This document shows positions 1 through 8,375 of a DNA stretch of 64,000 nucleotides, piece by piece. The stretch is taken from positions 496,001-560,000 of the forward strand of contig NZ_CP033381.1 of assembly GCF_016865255.1 (NCBI RefSeq), read 5' to 3'. The translations under genes and the position numbers were made by a program. The first letter of the stretch is position 1. Each line of letters starts with the position of its first letter. The notes under the pieces are model-generated. The model did not search any database. It was not told where the DNA came from and saw only the letters and a list, made by a program, of their open reading frames with translations. The DNA is from Methylomonas sp. LW13 (GTDB lineage Bacteria; Pseudomonadota; Gammaproteobacteria; Methylococcales; Methylomonadaceae).

Positions 1-1137
1 GGCGTGAAAATTTCGACCATGGGTATGTCCGGTTTACGCAACAATTTTGCGATTCACGATCTGGTGGGCGCCAATAAGTTGATGCTAGATATTCTCAGCA
101 ACAATAAAAACCAATTGGGCGTGTTATCCAATAATTTCGCCGAAACCTTAAGCAAAACCGACGCGATGTTGAAAAGCGCGGCGACGGTGACGGTTGCCGA
201 GCAGCGCTCAACCCCTAATGCGCTGGACTTTACCTTGCAGATTAACAGCACTACCGGACACAAGCTGCCAACCAGCTATCCGTCGCGGCGAGCTGTCGTG
301 CATGTCGTGGTGACCAACGCGCAGAATCAAATCGTTTGGGAGTCCGGAAAAGTCAGGGCCGACGGCAGTATTGTCGGGGTTGATGCCGACGAAAACGGCG
401 CCAACTTTGAGCCGCATTACGATCAAATCACTGCTGACGATCAGGTGCAAGTTTACGAAGCGATCATGGGCAACGACCAAGGCGAAGTGACCTACACCTT
501 GTTACGAGGTAAGGAGTATTTGAAAGATAACCGCATTCTGCCACCCGGTTTTAATAAAACCAGTGCGCCCGCCGATGTGCGGGTCGCCGGTTCCGCAGCG
601 TCCGACAGCAACTTCATCGGCGGTAGCGATCAGATCAGCTACCAAATCGGCGGTCTGCCGGTGGGTAACTATACGGTCAAGGCTGAGCTGGTTTATCAAA
701 CCCTGTCGCATGCCTATGCCGAGGATTTGTTCAGCGACACGGCCACGCCGGAAGTCGCGGACTTTAAAACCATGTTCGATGCCTCCTCGCAAAAGTCCAG
801 CGTAATAGCCAGTGCTGAGTTCGCCGGCACGGTCGCTGCACCGCCAGCGCCGGATTCCGACGGCGACGGCGTGTCCGACAATCTGGATAACTGCAAACTG
901 GTCGTCAACGCCAATCAGCGAAATACCGACGGCGATAGTTTCGGCAATATCTGCGATCCGGACTTCAACCAGAACAACGTCGTCGATCCGGCCGATTTGT
1001 CCAGGCTGAAATCCAAGCTCGGCACGGTGTCGGCAAATGAAGACTTAAACGGCAATGGGGTCGTCGATTCCGCCGACTTGAGTCTGTTGAAAACCTATTT
1101 GGGTAAAGCACCCGGACCAACCGGTATCGCGCCCTAA
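1..1137 (+). CDS. Secreted protein with thrombospondin type 3-like and dockerin-like C-terminus (5' partial)
   Basis: The frame is open to the left edge and the first possible start (GTG at 4) has no visible ribosome site, so this is probably the C-terminal part of a longer exported protein. The first ~280 residues contain a beta-rich region whose function I do not recognise. Around residues 284-318 there are Asp-rich DSDGDGVSDNLDNC-type calcium-binding repeats. They are followed by two EF-hand-like segments, DFNQNNVVDPADLSRLK and DLNGNGVVDSADLSLLK, spaced like the duplicated repeats of a type I dockerin. Dockerins bind cohesin domains, and the next gene encodes a cohesin-like secreted protein. 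The N-terminal part might belong to a multihaem cytochrome-like protein, but no CXXCH motif is in view. Confidence 0.75.
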   Translation, partial: GVKISTMGMSGLRNNFAIHDLVGANKLMLDILSNNKNQLGVLSNNFAETLSKTDAMLKSAATVTVAEQRSTPNALDFTLQINSTTGHKLPTSYPSRRAVVHVVVTNAQNQIVWESGKVRADGSIVGVDADENGANFEPHYDQITADDQVQVYEAIMGNDQGEVTYTLLRGKEYLKDNRILPPGFNKTSAPADVRVAGSAASDSNFIGGSDQISYQIGGLPVGNYTVKAELVYQTLSHAYAEDLFSDTATPEVADFKTMFDASSQKSSVIASAEFAGTVAAPPAPDSDGDGVSDNLDNCKLVVNANQRNTDGDSFGNICDPDFNQNNVVDPADLSRLKSKLGTVSANEDLNGNGVVDSADLSLLKTYLGKAPGPTGIAP

Positions 1138-1140
1138 GTT

Positions 1141-1177
1141 TCGCGGGGGGGGGGGCTCGTTTAAAGCCCCCCCGCGA
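1141..1177 (+). terminator. G-tract/C-tract hairpin after the dockerin gene
   Basis: An 11-bp arm TCGCGGGGGGG at 1141-1151 is the exact inverted complement of 1167-1177. An uninterrupted run of 11 G lies at 1145-1155. The stem is strong but no T tract follows directly, so intrinsic termination is plausible and not certain. Confidence 0.5.
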
Positions 1178-1219
1178 GCACGGTCAATCTCGTTTACTTT
1201 TAATTGAATGGAGCATTAC

Positions 1220-1813
1220 ATGAAACATCCTGTTTTACTTATCGGCGCGCTAGCCGCGACACTACTAACGGCCGCGCCGGTTTCGGCCACCGTTATCGCC
1301 ACCAGCGTAGTAAAATTCAGCCAGGGCGAGAATATTAACGTTTCAGCCGGCGATACCTTTACCGTGGACCTAATCGGTGAAAACTTTCCGGATGGCCCCG
1401 ACGGCGCGGCGTTTTCCTTGTCTTGGAATCCTGGTGTATTGAGTTATGTGGGCACTGCAATTGCCAATCCGCCGTGGGATGCAAGTTTTATCAGCGACGG
1501 CAACGCCGGCACTGGTCTCATCGACTACGTCTTTCTGGGCAAGAGTGTAGGAAATGCCGGTACTAATTTTGCTTTGGCGTCTTTCACTTTCAACGTGGTG
1601 GGTAACCAAGGTGAATCCAGTGCGCTGAGTTTGAACATTGACTCCTTCAATGTTGGTTTCGTCAGCCCGGGTGCGCTGCCGATCAATACCAGCTTTATCG
1701 GCAGTCAAGTTCAGGTTGTGCCTGTTCCGGCCGCAGTTTGGATGTTTGCTACCGGCTTGGCTGGGCTGATGGGCTCCAGCAATCTGCGCAAGAAACAGGG
1801 TTTAACCGTATAA
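1220..1813 (+). CDS. Secreted cohesin-like protein with PEP-CTERM-type sorting signal
   Basis: 197 residues. The ATG at 1220 is preferred over the in-frame ATG at 1208 because GGAG at 1210-1213 lies at good spacing before it. Residues 1-23 form a signal peptide (MKHPVLLIGALAATLLTAAPVSA). The body, with VSAGDTFTVDLIGENF, GAAFSLSWNPGVLSYVG and a later FALASFTFNVVG stretch, has the strand pattern of a cohesin or carbohydrate-binding-like domain. The tail VPVPAAVWMF, a hydrophobic helix and a final RKK cluster form a PEP-CTERM variant typical of methanotrophs, which sends proteins to an exosortase. Its neighbour upstream carries dockerin-like repeats, so the two products may bind each other outside the cell. 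The cohesin assignment is by eye. Confidence 0.7.
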   Translation: MKHPVLLIGALAATLLTAAPVSATVIATSVVKFSQGENINVSAGDTFTVDLIGENFPDGPDGAAFSLSWNPGVLSYVGTAIANPPWDASFISDGNAGTGLIDYVFLGKSVGNAGTNFALASFTFNVVGNQGESSALSLNIDSFNVGFVSPGALPINTSFIGSQVQVVPVPAAVWMFATGLAGLMGSSNLRKKQGLTV

Positions 1814-1822
1814 ATCTATTTC

Positions 1823-1843
1823 CCCCGGCCAGCTGAGCCGGGG
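1823..1843 (+). terminator. Terminator hairpin after the PEP-CTERM gene
   Basis: CCCCGGC at 1823-1829 pairs with GCCGGGG at 1837-1843 across a short loop. A second hairpin, CCGCAAG-A-CTTGCGG followed by TTTCTT, lies near 1872-1893 and is the better intrinsic terminator of the two. Confidence 0.6.
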
Positions 1844-2097
1844 CATTTCCAAGCACCGTTACTCTACTAACCGCAAGACTTGCGGGTTTCTTAATGGCAG
1901 AGTAGTCGCCAACTGAGGCAGTAAAATCACACTGCATTGATTTGCACAACCCCCTTTTTTGAGTTGGTCGTAGCGGGTTGCGTAACCCTAGCGCGGCATG
2001 AATGAACCAAGCAAGGCCGGAGACGATAATGCAGCGCGGCGCTATATGTTAAAAAAGGCGGTTTGGCATTTTGGATTATTACCCAGCCCTTCAATAT

Positions 2098-2198
2098 CGT
2101 CGCTCCCGCGCAGGCGAGAGTCCAGTTGCTACAATGGATTCGCTGCGCGGTCTAACGGCTCCCGCTTTTGCGGGAATGATGGCTATAGGGAGTTTAAG
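2098..2198. repeat. Dispersed ~100-bp palindromic repeat (REP-like), copy 1
   Basis: This element begins CGTCGCTCCCGCG and ends GGGAGTTTAAG, with internal CTCCCGC/GCGGGA inverted segments. A second copy with the same ends lies at 37577-37679, and a decayed piece lies near 33206-33260. It occupies part of the gene-free stretch 1814-2331. The rest of that stretch holds the two terminator hairpins at 1823-1893 and nothing else I can recognise. Confidence 0.75.
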
Positions 2199-2331
2199 GG
2201 CCGAGTTAATAATGAGCGATGACATGCGCAGGTATTGCCGTTTGCCGGGAGAACAGTGAATGAACGCATCAATAACTACGCCATGTATTGCCGCTGACCA
2301 AGGCGGCGGTTGAAATGGATGGGCAAGCTCA

Positions 2332-3015
2332 ATGAAACCGCAAATCAGCATCATCATGCCGGTGATCAACGAAGCGGCGCAGCTTGCGGACAAATTGCAA
2401 GCCTTGAAGGCACTGAGATCGCGCTGCGAATTATTGGTGGTCGATGGCGGCAGTCGTGATGCCAGCCCGCTTATAGCGAAGCCTTTGGTCGATCAGATTT
2501 TGCCCAGTCAGCCTGGCCGGGCCAGGCAGATGAACCTGGGGGCGCAACAAGCCCAAGCCGACGTGTTGCTGTTTTTGCATGCCGATACCCGGCTGCCGGA
2601 TCAGGCTATCGCTTTAATTTTGTCTGCGGTCGCGCAAGGCTGGTCGTGGGGGCGTTTTGATGTGCAATTCGACAGCCCAAAAGCCATTTTTAAATTGATC
2701 GCCGGCATGATGAACGCGCGCTCCCGCTTGACCGGTATTGCTACCGGCGATCAGGCCATCTTCATTACTCGTCAGGCATTTCGAGCCGTGGGCGGTTTTC
2801 CGGAGATTGCCTTGATGGAAGATATTGCCATCAGTGCGGCGCTGAACAAGCTAGGTAAACCTTGCTGTTTAAGGGCTAGGGTCGTTACTGCCGCGCGGCG
2901 TTGGCAAGAACACGGTATCCTCAGAACGATCTTATTGATGTGGTGTTTGCGGCTGCGGTATTTTTTCGGAGCCCATCCGGATGAACTGGCAGCGCGGTAT
3001 TATCGGAGGCAGTGA
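2332..3015 (+). CDS. TIGR04283-type family 2 glycosyltransferase
   Basis: 227 residues. The GT-A fold start SIIMPVINEAAQL, the VVDGGSRD segment and the LFLHADTRLP metal-site region are all visible, and the pattern GRARQMNLGA matches the TIGR04283 subfamily. Such proteins are often annotated as arsenosugar or rhamnosyl transferases, but the true acceptor is not known. The C-terminus has a short hydrophobic stretch (LLMWCLRLRYFFG). The stop overlaps the next start by one base (TGATG), so the downstream hydroxylase-like gene is probably co-translated. Confidence 0.8.
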   Translation: MKPQISIIMPVINEAAQLADKLQALKALRSRCELLVVDGGSRDASPLIAKPLVDQILPSQPGRARQMNLGAQQAQADVLLFLHADTRLPDQAIALILSAVAQGWSWGRFDVQFDSPKAIFKLIAGMMNARSRLTGIATGDQAIFITRQAFRAVGGFPEIALMEDIAISAALNKLGKPCCLRARVVTAARRWQEHGILRTILLMWCLRLRYFFGAHPDELAARYYRRQ

Positions 3016-3734
3016 TGGAAGCAATGGTGCGCTTGGGCGTGTTTTTGGGGATATTTTTGCTAATGGCGGCTTGGGAGTGGCTGCGGCCCAAGCGGCGATT
3101 GGCGGCAACGCGCCGCCGCCGTTGGCCGGTCAATTTGGGTTTGGCGATTCTGAATGTCGGTGTGATGCGGCTCAGCATCGGTGCCGCGGCTTGGCTGGCG
3201 GCGAACTGGGCTGCCGAGCAACAAATCGGCGTATTCAATTTGCTGTCGGTGCCGAATTGGCTGTCGATAACGCTGAGCCTGTTGCTGCTGGATCTTGCCA
3301 TTTACGCCCAACATATCGCCGCCCATCGCTGGCGCTGGTTTTGGCGGCTGCATCAGGTACACCATAGCGATATGGATTTCGATACGACGACTGCCGTGCG
3401 CTTTCATCCCCTGGAAATCATGCTGTCCATGCTTTACAAGGTCGCGCTGGTGCTGTTACTCGGGGTCGATCCGCTCGCGGTGATCGCTTTTGAAGTGATA
3501 TTGAACGGTTGCGCGTTATTCAATCACGGTAATGTCGGCTTGCCGCCTGCGCTGGAGCGCGGCTTGCGCTTTTTGATAGTGACACCAGACATGCATCGCA
3601 TTCATCACTCCGCGTTTCAATCGGAAACCGACAGCAACTACGGCTTCTCGCTGTCATGCTGGGATAGATTGTTCAAAACCTATTGTCCACAAGCGCGCGA
3701 AGCACAGACTGCCATGATGATAGGTTTGTCCTAG
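3015..3734 (+). CDS. Sterol desaturase / fatty acid hydroxylase family membrane protein
   Basis: 239 residues. Diiron-type histidine clusters are present: HIAAHRWRWFWRLHQVHH in the first half and DMHRIHHS near the C-terminus, with NHGN between them. Several transmembrane segments surround them (for example LGVFLGIFLLMAAWEWL and LSITLSLLLLDLAIYAQH). The family carries out O2-dependent hydroxylation or desaturation of lipids; the substrate cannot be read here. The ATG at 3015 is preferred over the GTG at 3012, with GGAGG at 3005-3009 upstream. It is translationally coupled to the glycosyltransferase. Confidence 0.82.
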   Translation: MEAMVRLGVFLGIFLLMAAWEWLRPKRRLAATRRRRWPVNLGLAILNVGVMRLSIGAAAWLAANWAAEQQIGVFNLLSVPNWLSITLSLLLLDLAIYAQHIAAHRWRWFWRLHQVHHSDMDFDTTTAVRFHPLEIMLSMLYKVALVLLLGVDPLAVIAFEVILNGCALFNHGNVGLPPALERGLRFLIVTPDMHRIHHSAFQSETDSNYGFSLSCWDRLFKTYCPQAREAQTAMMIGLS

Positions 3735-3802
3735 TATCGCGATAGTGCGCAGTTGGGCTTTGTCGGCCTGTTGGCGCTGCCGTTTCGCCGTCTACGCAGT
3801 CG

Positions 3803-3838
3803 ATAAGCCCAGTTAAACCGGCTTGCGGTTTGGCTTAT
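3803..3838 (+). terminator. Terminator-like hairpin
   Basis: ATAAGCC at 3803-3809 pairs with GGCTTAT at 3832-3838, and AAACC/GGTTT pair inside. TTGGGTTGTTT follows. It lies downstream of the hydroxylase-like gene. Confidence 0.55.
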
Positions 3839-3943
3839 TGGGTTGTTTCCTGTTAGCGATTAATCAATGTGTTTTTAGTGTCATTGTTAATTAATGTCGG
3901 CGGGCATATAGTCTAAATGCCTTAATTACTTCGGGAAGCGACC

Positions 3944-4093
3944 ATGAAACGCTTACATAAAGACATTTTGACCGGGCTGGTGTTTGTGACCGGCGTTATC
4001 GAGTTTATTTCTGGCGATTTTATTGTTTCCTCGGCCTTGTTCGCGGCGACTACTTTTGCCAGTACTATGGGTTCGAGCCGCAAAAAACCGTAG
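3944..4093 (+). CDS. Small membrane protein, 49 residues
   Basis: An ATG with GGGAAG about six bases upstream opens a 49-residue frame starting MKRLHKDILTGLVFVTGVIE and ending GSSRKKP. The middle is hydrophobic with acidic interruptions (two short helices) and the ends are basic, so inner-membrane insertion is likely. I do not recognise a family. It stands alone between a terminator and the DUF5710 gene. A ribosome site and a sensible composition support it, but the length leaves doubt. Confidence 0.5.
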   Translation: MKRLHKDILTGLVFVTGVIEFISGDFIVSSALFAATTFASTMGSSRKKP

Positions 4094-4237
4094 GACTGGA
4101 TTGTTCTGCGGCGTGAGATGTATTGATAAATGCTTTCAGCGTTAGGTTTTCTGGGTAAGATTGGATTATCCGCGCCGCTTGCATAAGCAATGTTTTACAA
4201 TATTGCGATGCAATTAAACTTTGACCGGCTACGGTAA

Positions 4238-4513
4238 ATGGCTGACGCGAAAACTTATCTGAATGTACCCTATGCCGAAAAGGATGCGGCGAAAGCGCTT
4301 GGCGCCAGGTGGGATGCGGCTGTCAAGAAATGGTATGTCCCCGCCAATAAAGACGTGGCGCTGTTTGCCAAATGGCAGATGGAGTCCGAGATTGGACAAT
4401 TGCCCGGCGGCGAGGCGAAAAGTTCAAAAGCCGACAGTGTCGTCGGCGGTACAACCCGGTCAAGCGATAAAAACTTTGTAGCCTATGACGGAGACGAGCC
4501 GCCATGGGATTGA
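4238..4513 (+). CDS. DUF5710 domain protein
   Basis: 91 residues. The N-terminal half, YLNVPYAEKDAAKALGARWD followed by KKWYVPA, is the DUF5710 signature also found attached to primases and nucleases. The C-terminal part is polar and probably disordered. A short acidic tail (DGDEPPWD) ends 25 bases before the ygjP start. No catalytic residues can be assigned; a nucleic-acid-linked role is only suggested by the family's domain partners. Confidence 0.75.
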   Translation: MADAKTYLNVPYAEKDAAKALGARWDAAVKKWYVPANKDVALFAKWQMESEIGQLPGGEAKSSKADSVVGGTTRSSDKNFVAYDGDEPPWD

Positions 4514-4538
4514 ACCAAGCGGTGCGCGGTTTGAGCTT

Positions 4539-5042
4539 ATGCGCCCGTTAAAATACCTGGCCGGCTATGCGCCTGCCATCACCGCGCAAGTGCATGCGCT
4601 GATCGACAGCGACAAACTGCCCGAGCTACTGCTGAAAAAATATCCCCGGCCGCATGATATAAAGACCGACAAGGCGCTTTATGTCTACACGATGGATCTT
4701 AAAAATCAATTTCTGCGGCAATCCAACCCTCTCAGCAAAGTCGTTTACGACGACAAAATCGATGTATTGCATCAGGCCTTGGGCTTGCATTCGGTGGTAT
4801 CGCGGGTGCAGGGCGGCAATTTAAAGTCAAAAAATGAAATTCGCATTGGCGCGATCTTTAAGCTGGCGCCGCCGGAGTTCTTGCAGATGATCGTCGTTCA
4901 TGAGCTCGCGCATCTACGTGAAAAGCAGCATAACAAGGCGTTTTACAAATTATGCGAATACATGGCGCCGGACTATCACCAATGGGAGTTCGACATGCGG
5001 CTTTATCTGACCTGTCTGGATTTGGGTCGGGCGATTTATTGA
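4539..5042 (+). CDS. ygjP: YgjP-like metallopeptidase-fold protein (DUF45)
   Basis: 167 residues, the length of E. coli YgjP as I recall it, and colinear with it: the start MRPLKYLAGYAP resembles the YgjP N-terminus, followed by KYPRPHDIKTDKALYVYT, LGLHSVVSRVQGG and the zinc motif VVHELAHLREKQHNKAFY (HExxH plus a third His). The start at 4539 is chosen for this reason. A longer frame begins at 4485 but would add 18 residues without a family match. The family shares the SprT/M48 zinc-protease fold; its substrate is not known. Confidence 0.85.
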   Translation: MRPLKYLAGYAPAITAQVHALIDSDKLPELLLKKYPRPHDIKTDKALYVYTMDLKNQFLRQSNPLSKVVYDDKIDVLHQALGLHSVVSRVQGGNLKSKNEIRIGAIFKLAPPEFLQMIVVHELAHLREKQHNKAFYKLCEYMAPDYHQWEFDMRLYLTCLDLGRAIY

Positions 5043-5207
5043 GTCGATCCAAGTGCCGCGGGCGAAGGATTCACGGCCGTGCTTCGCGAATGAATGGTTG
5101 TGTGCAGCCATCAAGCAGCGATATTTCTTAATTTTGCCTGGCTATAGTGGCACTATTGCGTCAGAATTTACTTACTTTTATACAGACATTTTTATGGGAG
5201 AAACAGC

Positions 5208-5675
5208 ATGCGCGTAGCAGAGTTAATGACCACCAAGGTATTTACCGTCGAACCTCACGATCTGATCGATCGCGTGTTCTTTTTGATCCATTACGAGAAA
5301 ATCCGCCACTTGCCTGTGGTTGAAAAAGGCAAATTGGTCGGTATCGTTTCCGACCGGGATTTATATAAAGCCCTGGGCCCCAAAAGTAATTCCAATGCGG
5401 TGGAAGCTAGTAAAGACAGCACCCAATTGCATGTGGTCACGCAAAAAGTCGTGCATATCATGCATCGCGGCGTTTATACCGTTACCCCGGAAACGCCAGC
5501 GTCCGAAGCGGCGGCGATGATGGCGGAACACCGCGTCGGCGCGCTGCCGGTGGTGGAAAAAGACAAACTGGTAGGCATATTGTCCGCTACCGATATTTTA
5601 AGAGTGTTTGCCAAGTTGGAACGCGCGCACGAAAAGCTGGAACAACAGATCAAGGAAGGCGCGGCGCACGGCTAA
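5208..5675 (+). CDS. Tandem CBS domain protein
   Basis: 155 residues with two CBS domains, roughly residues 1-60 (MRVAELMTTKVFTVEP to KLVGIVSDRDLYKAL) and 80-145 (VVHIMHRGVYTVTPETPASEA to KLVGILSATDILRVF). CBS pairs bind adenine nucleotides and act as energy or redox sensors. A charged helix (KLERAHEKLEQQIKEG) closes the protein and may mediate dimerisation. A clear GGGAGAAA ribosome site precedes the ATG. No effector domain is fused, so it would act on a partner protein. Confidence 0.85.
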   Translation: MRVAELMTTKVFTVEPHDLIDRVFFLIHYEKIRHLPVVEKGKLVGIVSDRDLYKALGPKSNSNAVEASKDSTQLHVVTQKVVHIMHRGVYTVTPETPASEAAAMMAEHRVGALPVVEKDKLVGILSATDILRVFAKLERAHEKLEQQIKEGAAHG

Positions 5676-5751
5676 GGTCGGATGGGTTTACGGCGTAAAC
5701 CGTCTGAAAGCAAATGGGGCGATGCTTATTGTTTCGCCCCGGGCCAAAGCC

Positions 5752-6117
5752 TCAACCGGTAATCGCGGCTCTTTTATCCACTAAGTAAATCCAGTCGTCT
5801 TGTTCTTTGACTTTCAGCGCGGTCAGTTTTTTGCCCAGGCAAATTTCGCTTAAAGACTCGCCGCTGATCGGGTCATAGCAAATACTGTGCATGGAACACT
5901 GCAAATAGCGTCCCGATTCGTCGAAAATGTTGCTGTTCTCACAATCCAATGCCCTAGGCATGTGGACGCATTGGTTTAGATAAGCGTATACCTCGCCTTG
6001 GAAACGCACCAGAACCGCAGAGCGGGGCGAGCCTCGATAGAGCAGTTCAAACGGAAATTTGCCGAGCTCGGGAACTTGTTGAGCAGGGCAGATGGCAAAT
6101 GGGTGTTTCACCGACAT
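5752..6117 (-). CDS. Rieske [2Fe-2S] domain protein
   Basis: 121 residues forming one Rieske domain. The cluster ligands are CVH near residue 50 and CSMH about 25 residues later, separated by a loop containing CEN. There is no signal peptide or membrane anchor, so it is a soluble cytoplasmic ferredoxin-like electron carrier, or the small subunit of a dioxygenase-type system. No oxygenase gene is adjacent. Its stop lies 76 bases from the end of the convergent CBS gene. Confidence 0.85.
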   Translation of the reverse strand: MSVKHPFAICPAQQVPELGKFPFELLYRGSPRSAVLVRFQGEVYAYLNQCVHMPRALDCENSNIFDESGRYLQCSMHSICYDPISGESLSEICLGKKLTALKVKEQDDWIYLVDKRAAITG

Positions 6118-6242
6118 GGTTGTTTATCCTCCCCCACGATTGCCAGCAAACCTTGGGCCACAATGCTGTATTTTTTCGATGGATTTTCGGCAATTGAGCA
6201 AGCGGACGGCGTTACTCGGCAAATCAAACTGACAGCGGATAA

Positions 6243-7328
6243 CTAGCAGTCTTTACCTTCAGTGTTCGCTTGGCTGTCCAGCTCCTGCTGTTCATTGCGA
6301 ATCAGCCAGTCCAGCACCAAGGCATAGCTGGTGGCCAGCAGGGTCGGGCCGATAAATACGCCGATAAAGCCAAATGCTAACAGCCCGCCGAAGATGCCGA
6401 ACACGATCAACACGAACGGCAATTCCACTTCCCGGCTGATCAAAATCGGCCGTAGCCAGTTGTCGATGGTGCCGACGAATAACAAAAACCACAATGCGAT
6501 AAAAACCGCCCAGCCGGTTTCGCCTTCTGCCAGCAGCCACAAGGCAATCGGCAGCCAGATCACCGTGCCGGCCGCTGGAATGATCATCAAAAAGAAGGCG
6601 ATGACGCCTAACACAAAGGCGTAAGGCACGCCGGCAATCACAAAGCCCAGGATGGAAGCCAGTGCTTGTACCAGCGCGGTGCCGAGGATGCCGTATACCA
6701 CTGCGCGCAGACTGGAGCGGACGATATGCAGGATGCGTTGGGTGCGCTCGCCGGCCAGGCGTTCGACGCCAATCACGACATGCTGAGCAACATGCTCGCC
6801 GTCGCGATAGAAAAAAAACAGCACCAAAATAGCCAGGCCCATATGCATCAGTTCGCCGGCCAAGCCAATGCCTTGTTGCAGCAACCAGCTACTGGCGCCC
6901 AGCGCATATTGCCGGGCCAGATTGACGAGGCGGCTGGAGTCTTCGCCGACACTTTGCCAGGCGGCAACAGCGTTGTCGCCGACTACCGGCAACGATTGCA
7001 ACCAAGCCGGAGGTTCCGGCCACACATGCCGGCTTTGATTCAGCCATTGCAGCAAGTGGTTTATGTCTTCCGTAAATGTCAGCGTGGCGGCGACGAACGG
7101 CGTCAGCAGTAATATGCCTATCGGCAGGACCATGGCGGTGGCGGCCCAGTTGGCGGTCAGCTTCCAATCGCGCAAACGCAAATACAGCGGCCAGGTGACA
7201 AAACACAGAATCGCCGCCCACAACAAATCGAAAATAAACGGTTTTAATACCTGATAACAGGCAAATAGCAGCAGGCACAAGGCCGCCAGACTGGCGATTT
7301 TTTCGTAACGGGAAATCTGGATAGGCAT
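6243..7328 (-). CDS. AI-2E family (YdiK/PerM-like) transporter
   Basis: 361 residues from the ATG at 7328; a TTG at 7364 could add 12. The architecture is that of the family formerly called UPF0118: two N-terminal helices, a central loop domain, and a C-terminal block of helices (GILGTALVQALASILGFVIAGVPYAFVLG, then PIALWLLAEGETGWAVFIALW and IFGGLLAFGFIGVFIGPTLLA). Family members export autoinducer-2 or exchange sodium and protons; the substrate is not predictable here. It is transcribed away from moaB, and the 118 to 154 bp between the starts should hold both promoters. Confidence 0.83.
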   Translation of the reverse strand: MPIQISRYEKIASLAALCLLLFACYQVLKPFIFDLLWAAILCFVTWPLYLRLRDWKLTANWAATAMVLPIGILLLTPFVAATLTFTEDINHLLQWLNQSRHVWPEPPAWLQSLPVVGDNAVAAWQSVGEDSSRLVNLARQYALGASSWLLQQGIGLAGELMHMGLAILVLFFFYRDGEHVAQHVVIGVERLAGERTQRILHIVRSSLRAVVYGILGTALVQALASILGFVIAGVPYAFVLGVIAFFLMIIPAAGTVIWLPIALWLLAEGETGWAVFIALWFLLFVGTIDNWLRPILISREVELPFVLIVFGIFGGLLAFGFIGVFIGPTLLATSYALVLDWLIRNEQQELDSQANTEGKDC

Positions 7329-7482
7329 GATCGAGTAGGCGGCAGCTAACTGAATTGGAATCAATATCCGGAGTTTACGGCATTATCGGTTAAGCCGGTA
7401 TGACAGCCGTTGAATTAAACAATGCTTGCTTGTCCGGCGGCGCTTTACATAGAATGCGGTAGCCTTTATCTGGAGCCGCACT

Positions 7483-8004
7483 GTGAGCCAAGCCCGAGAG
7501 TTTATTCCGATTAATATCGCCGTATTGACTGTCTCCGATACTCGTACCGAATTAGACGACGTATCCGGGCAAACCTTGGTCACCGGTTTGACTGCGGCCG
7601 GGCATAACTTGATCGACAAAAAAATCGTTCCCGATGATATTTACCAAATCCGCGCCGCCGTCAGTCAATGGATCGCCGATCCGCAGGTCAATGCGGTTAT
7701 CACCACCGGCGGCACCGGCGTGACGGGGCGCGATGGTACCCCGGAAGCGATTCAACCGCTGTTGGATAAAGTATTGGATGGCTTTGGCGAAGTGTTTCGG
7801 ACGATTTCCTACCAGGACATCAAAAGCTCGACGATGCAATCGCGGGCTATCGCCGGCGTGGCCAACGCCACTTATATTTTCTGCGTGCCCGGTTCGTCCG
7901 GTGCTTGCCGGACTGCCTGGGATTCCTTAATCAAGGAACAATTGGATTACCGCACCCGGCCGTGTAATCTGGTGCAACTGATGCCGCGCCTGCTGGAGAA
8001 ATAA
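7483..8004 (+). CDS. moaB: Molybdenum cofactor biosynthesis protein MoaB
   Basis: 173 residues from a GTG with GGAG at 7471-7474. The MogA/MoaB fold is clear: INIAVLTVSDTRTELDDVSG at the N-terminus, then ITTGGTGVTGRDGTPEA, the molybdopterin adenylylation loop, and CVPGSSGACRTAW near the end. In E. coli, MoaB is structurally MogA-like but not essential; in other bacteria it adenylylates molybdopterin. No other moa gene is nearby. Its stop overlaps the DUF423 start by one base (TAATG). Confidence 0.92.
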   Translation: MSQAREFIPINIAVLTVSDTRTELDDVSGQTLVTGLTAAGHNLIDKKIVPDDIYQIRAAVSQWIADPQVNAVITTGGTGVTGRDGTPEAIQPLLDKVLDGFGEVFRTISYQDIKSSTMQSRAIAGVANATYIFCVPGSSGACRTAWDSLIKEQLDYRTRPCNLVQLMPRLLEK

Positions 8005-8375
8005 TGCGTCCGCCTTTTTTGTTTCTGGCCGCGGTTGGCGGTTTTATCGGCGTAGCGATGGGCGCATTCGGCGCGCATGGCTTGAAGCATTTATTATCCG
8101 AGCATCTGCTGGATGTTTACAAAACCGCGGTAAGCTACCAGATGTGGCATGTGTTGGTTCTGGCTTTGATCGCAGTGTTACCGGAACATAAATTGCTGCG
8201 CTGGGCCGGCTGGTGTTTGGTGGCGGGCGTTGTGCTGTTTTCCGGCAGTCTATACTTACTGGCGATATTGAATATCGGTTGGCTGGGTATGATCACGCCG
8301 TTGGGCGGCCTGGCTTTTTTAGCCGCATGGGCCTTGTTGGCTTATGTGGCTTGGCAGAAAAACCAGGAGTTGTAG
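8004..8375 (+). CDS. DUF423 membrane protein (YgdD-like)
   Basis: 123 residues with four predicted helices. The N-terminal GGFIGVAMGAFGAHGLK, then YQMWHVLVLALIA and a Gly-rich last helix, define DUF423. These are small inner-membrane proteins without a firm biochemical role. The start overlaps the moaB stop by one base and the stop abuts the next ATG, so moaB, this gene, psiE and pepN form one tightly packed unit. Confidence 0.88.
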   Translation: MRPPFLFLAAVGGFIGVAMGAFGAHGLKHLLSEHLLDVYKTAVSYQMWHVLVLALIAVLPEHKLLRWAGWCLVAGVVLFSGSLYLLAILNIGWLGMITPLGGLAFLAAWALLAYVAWQKNQEL

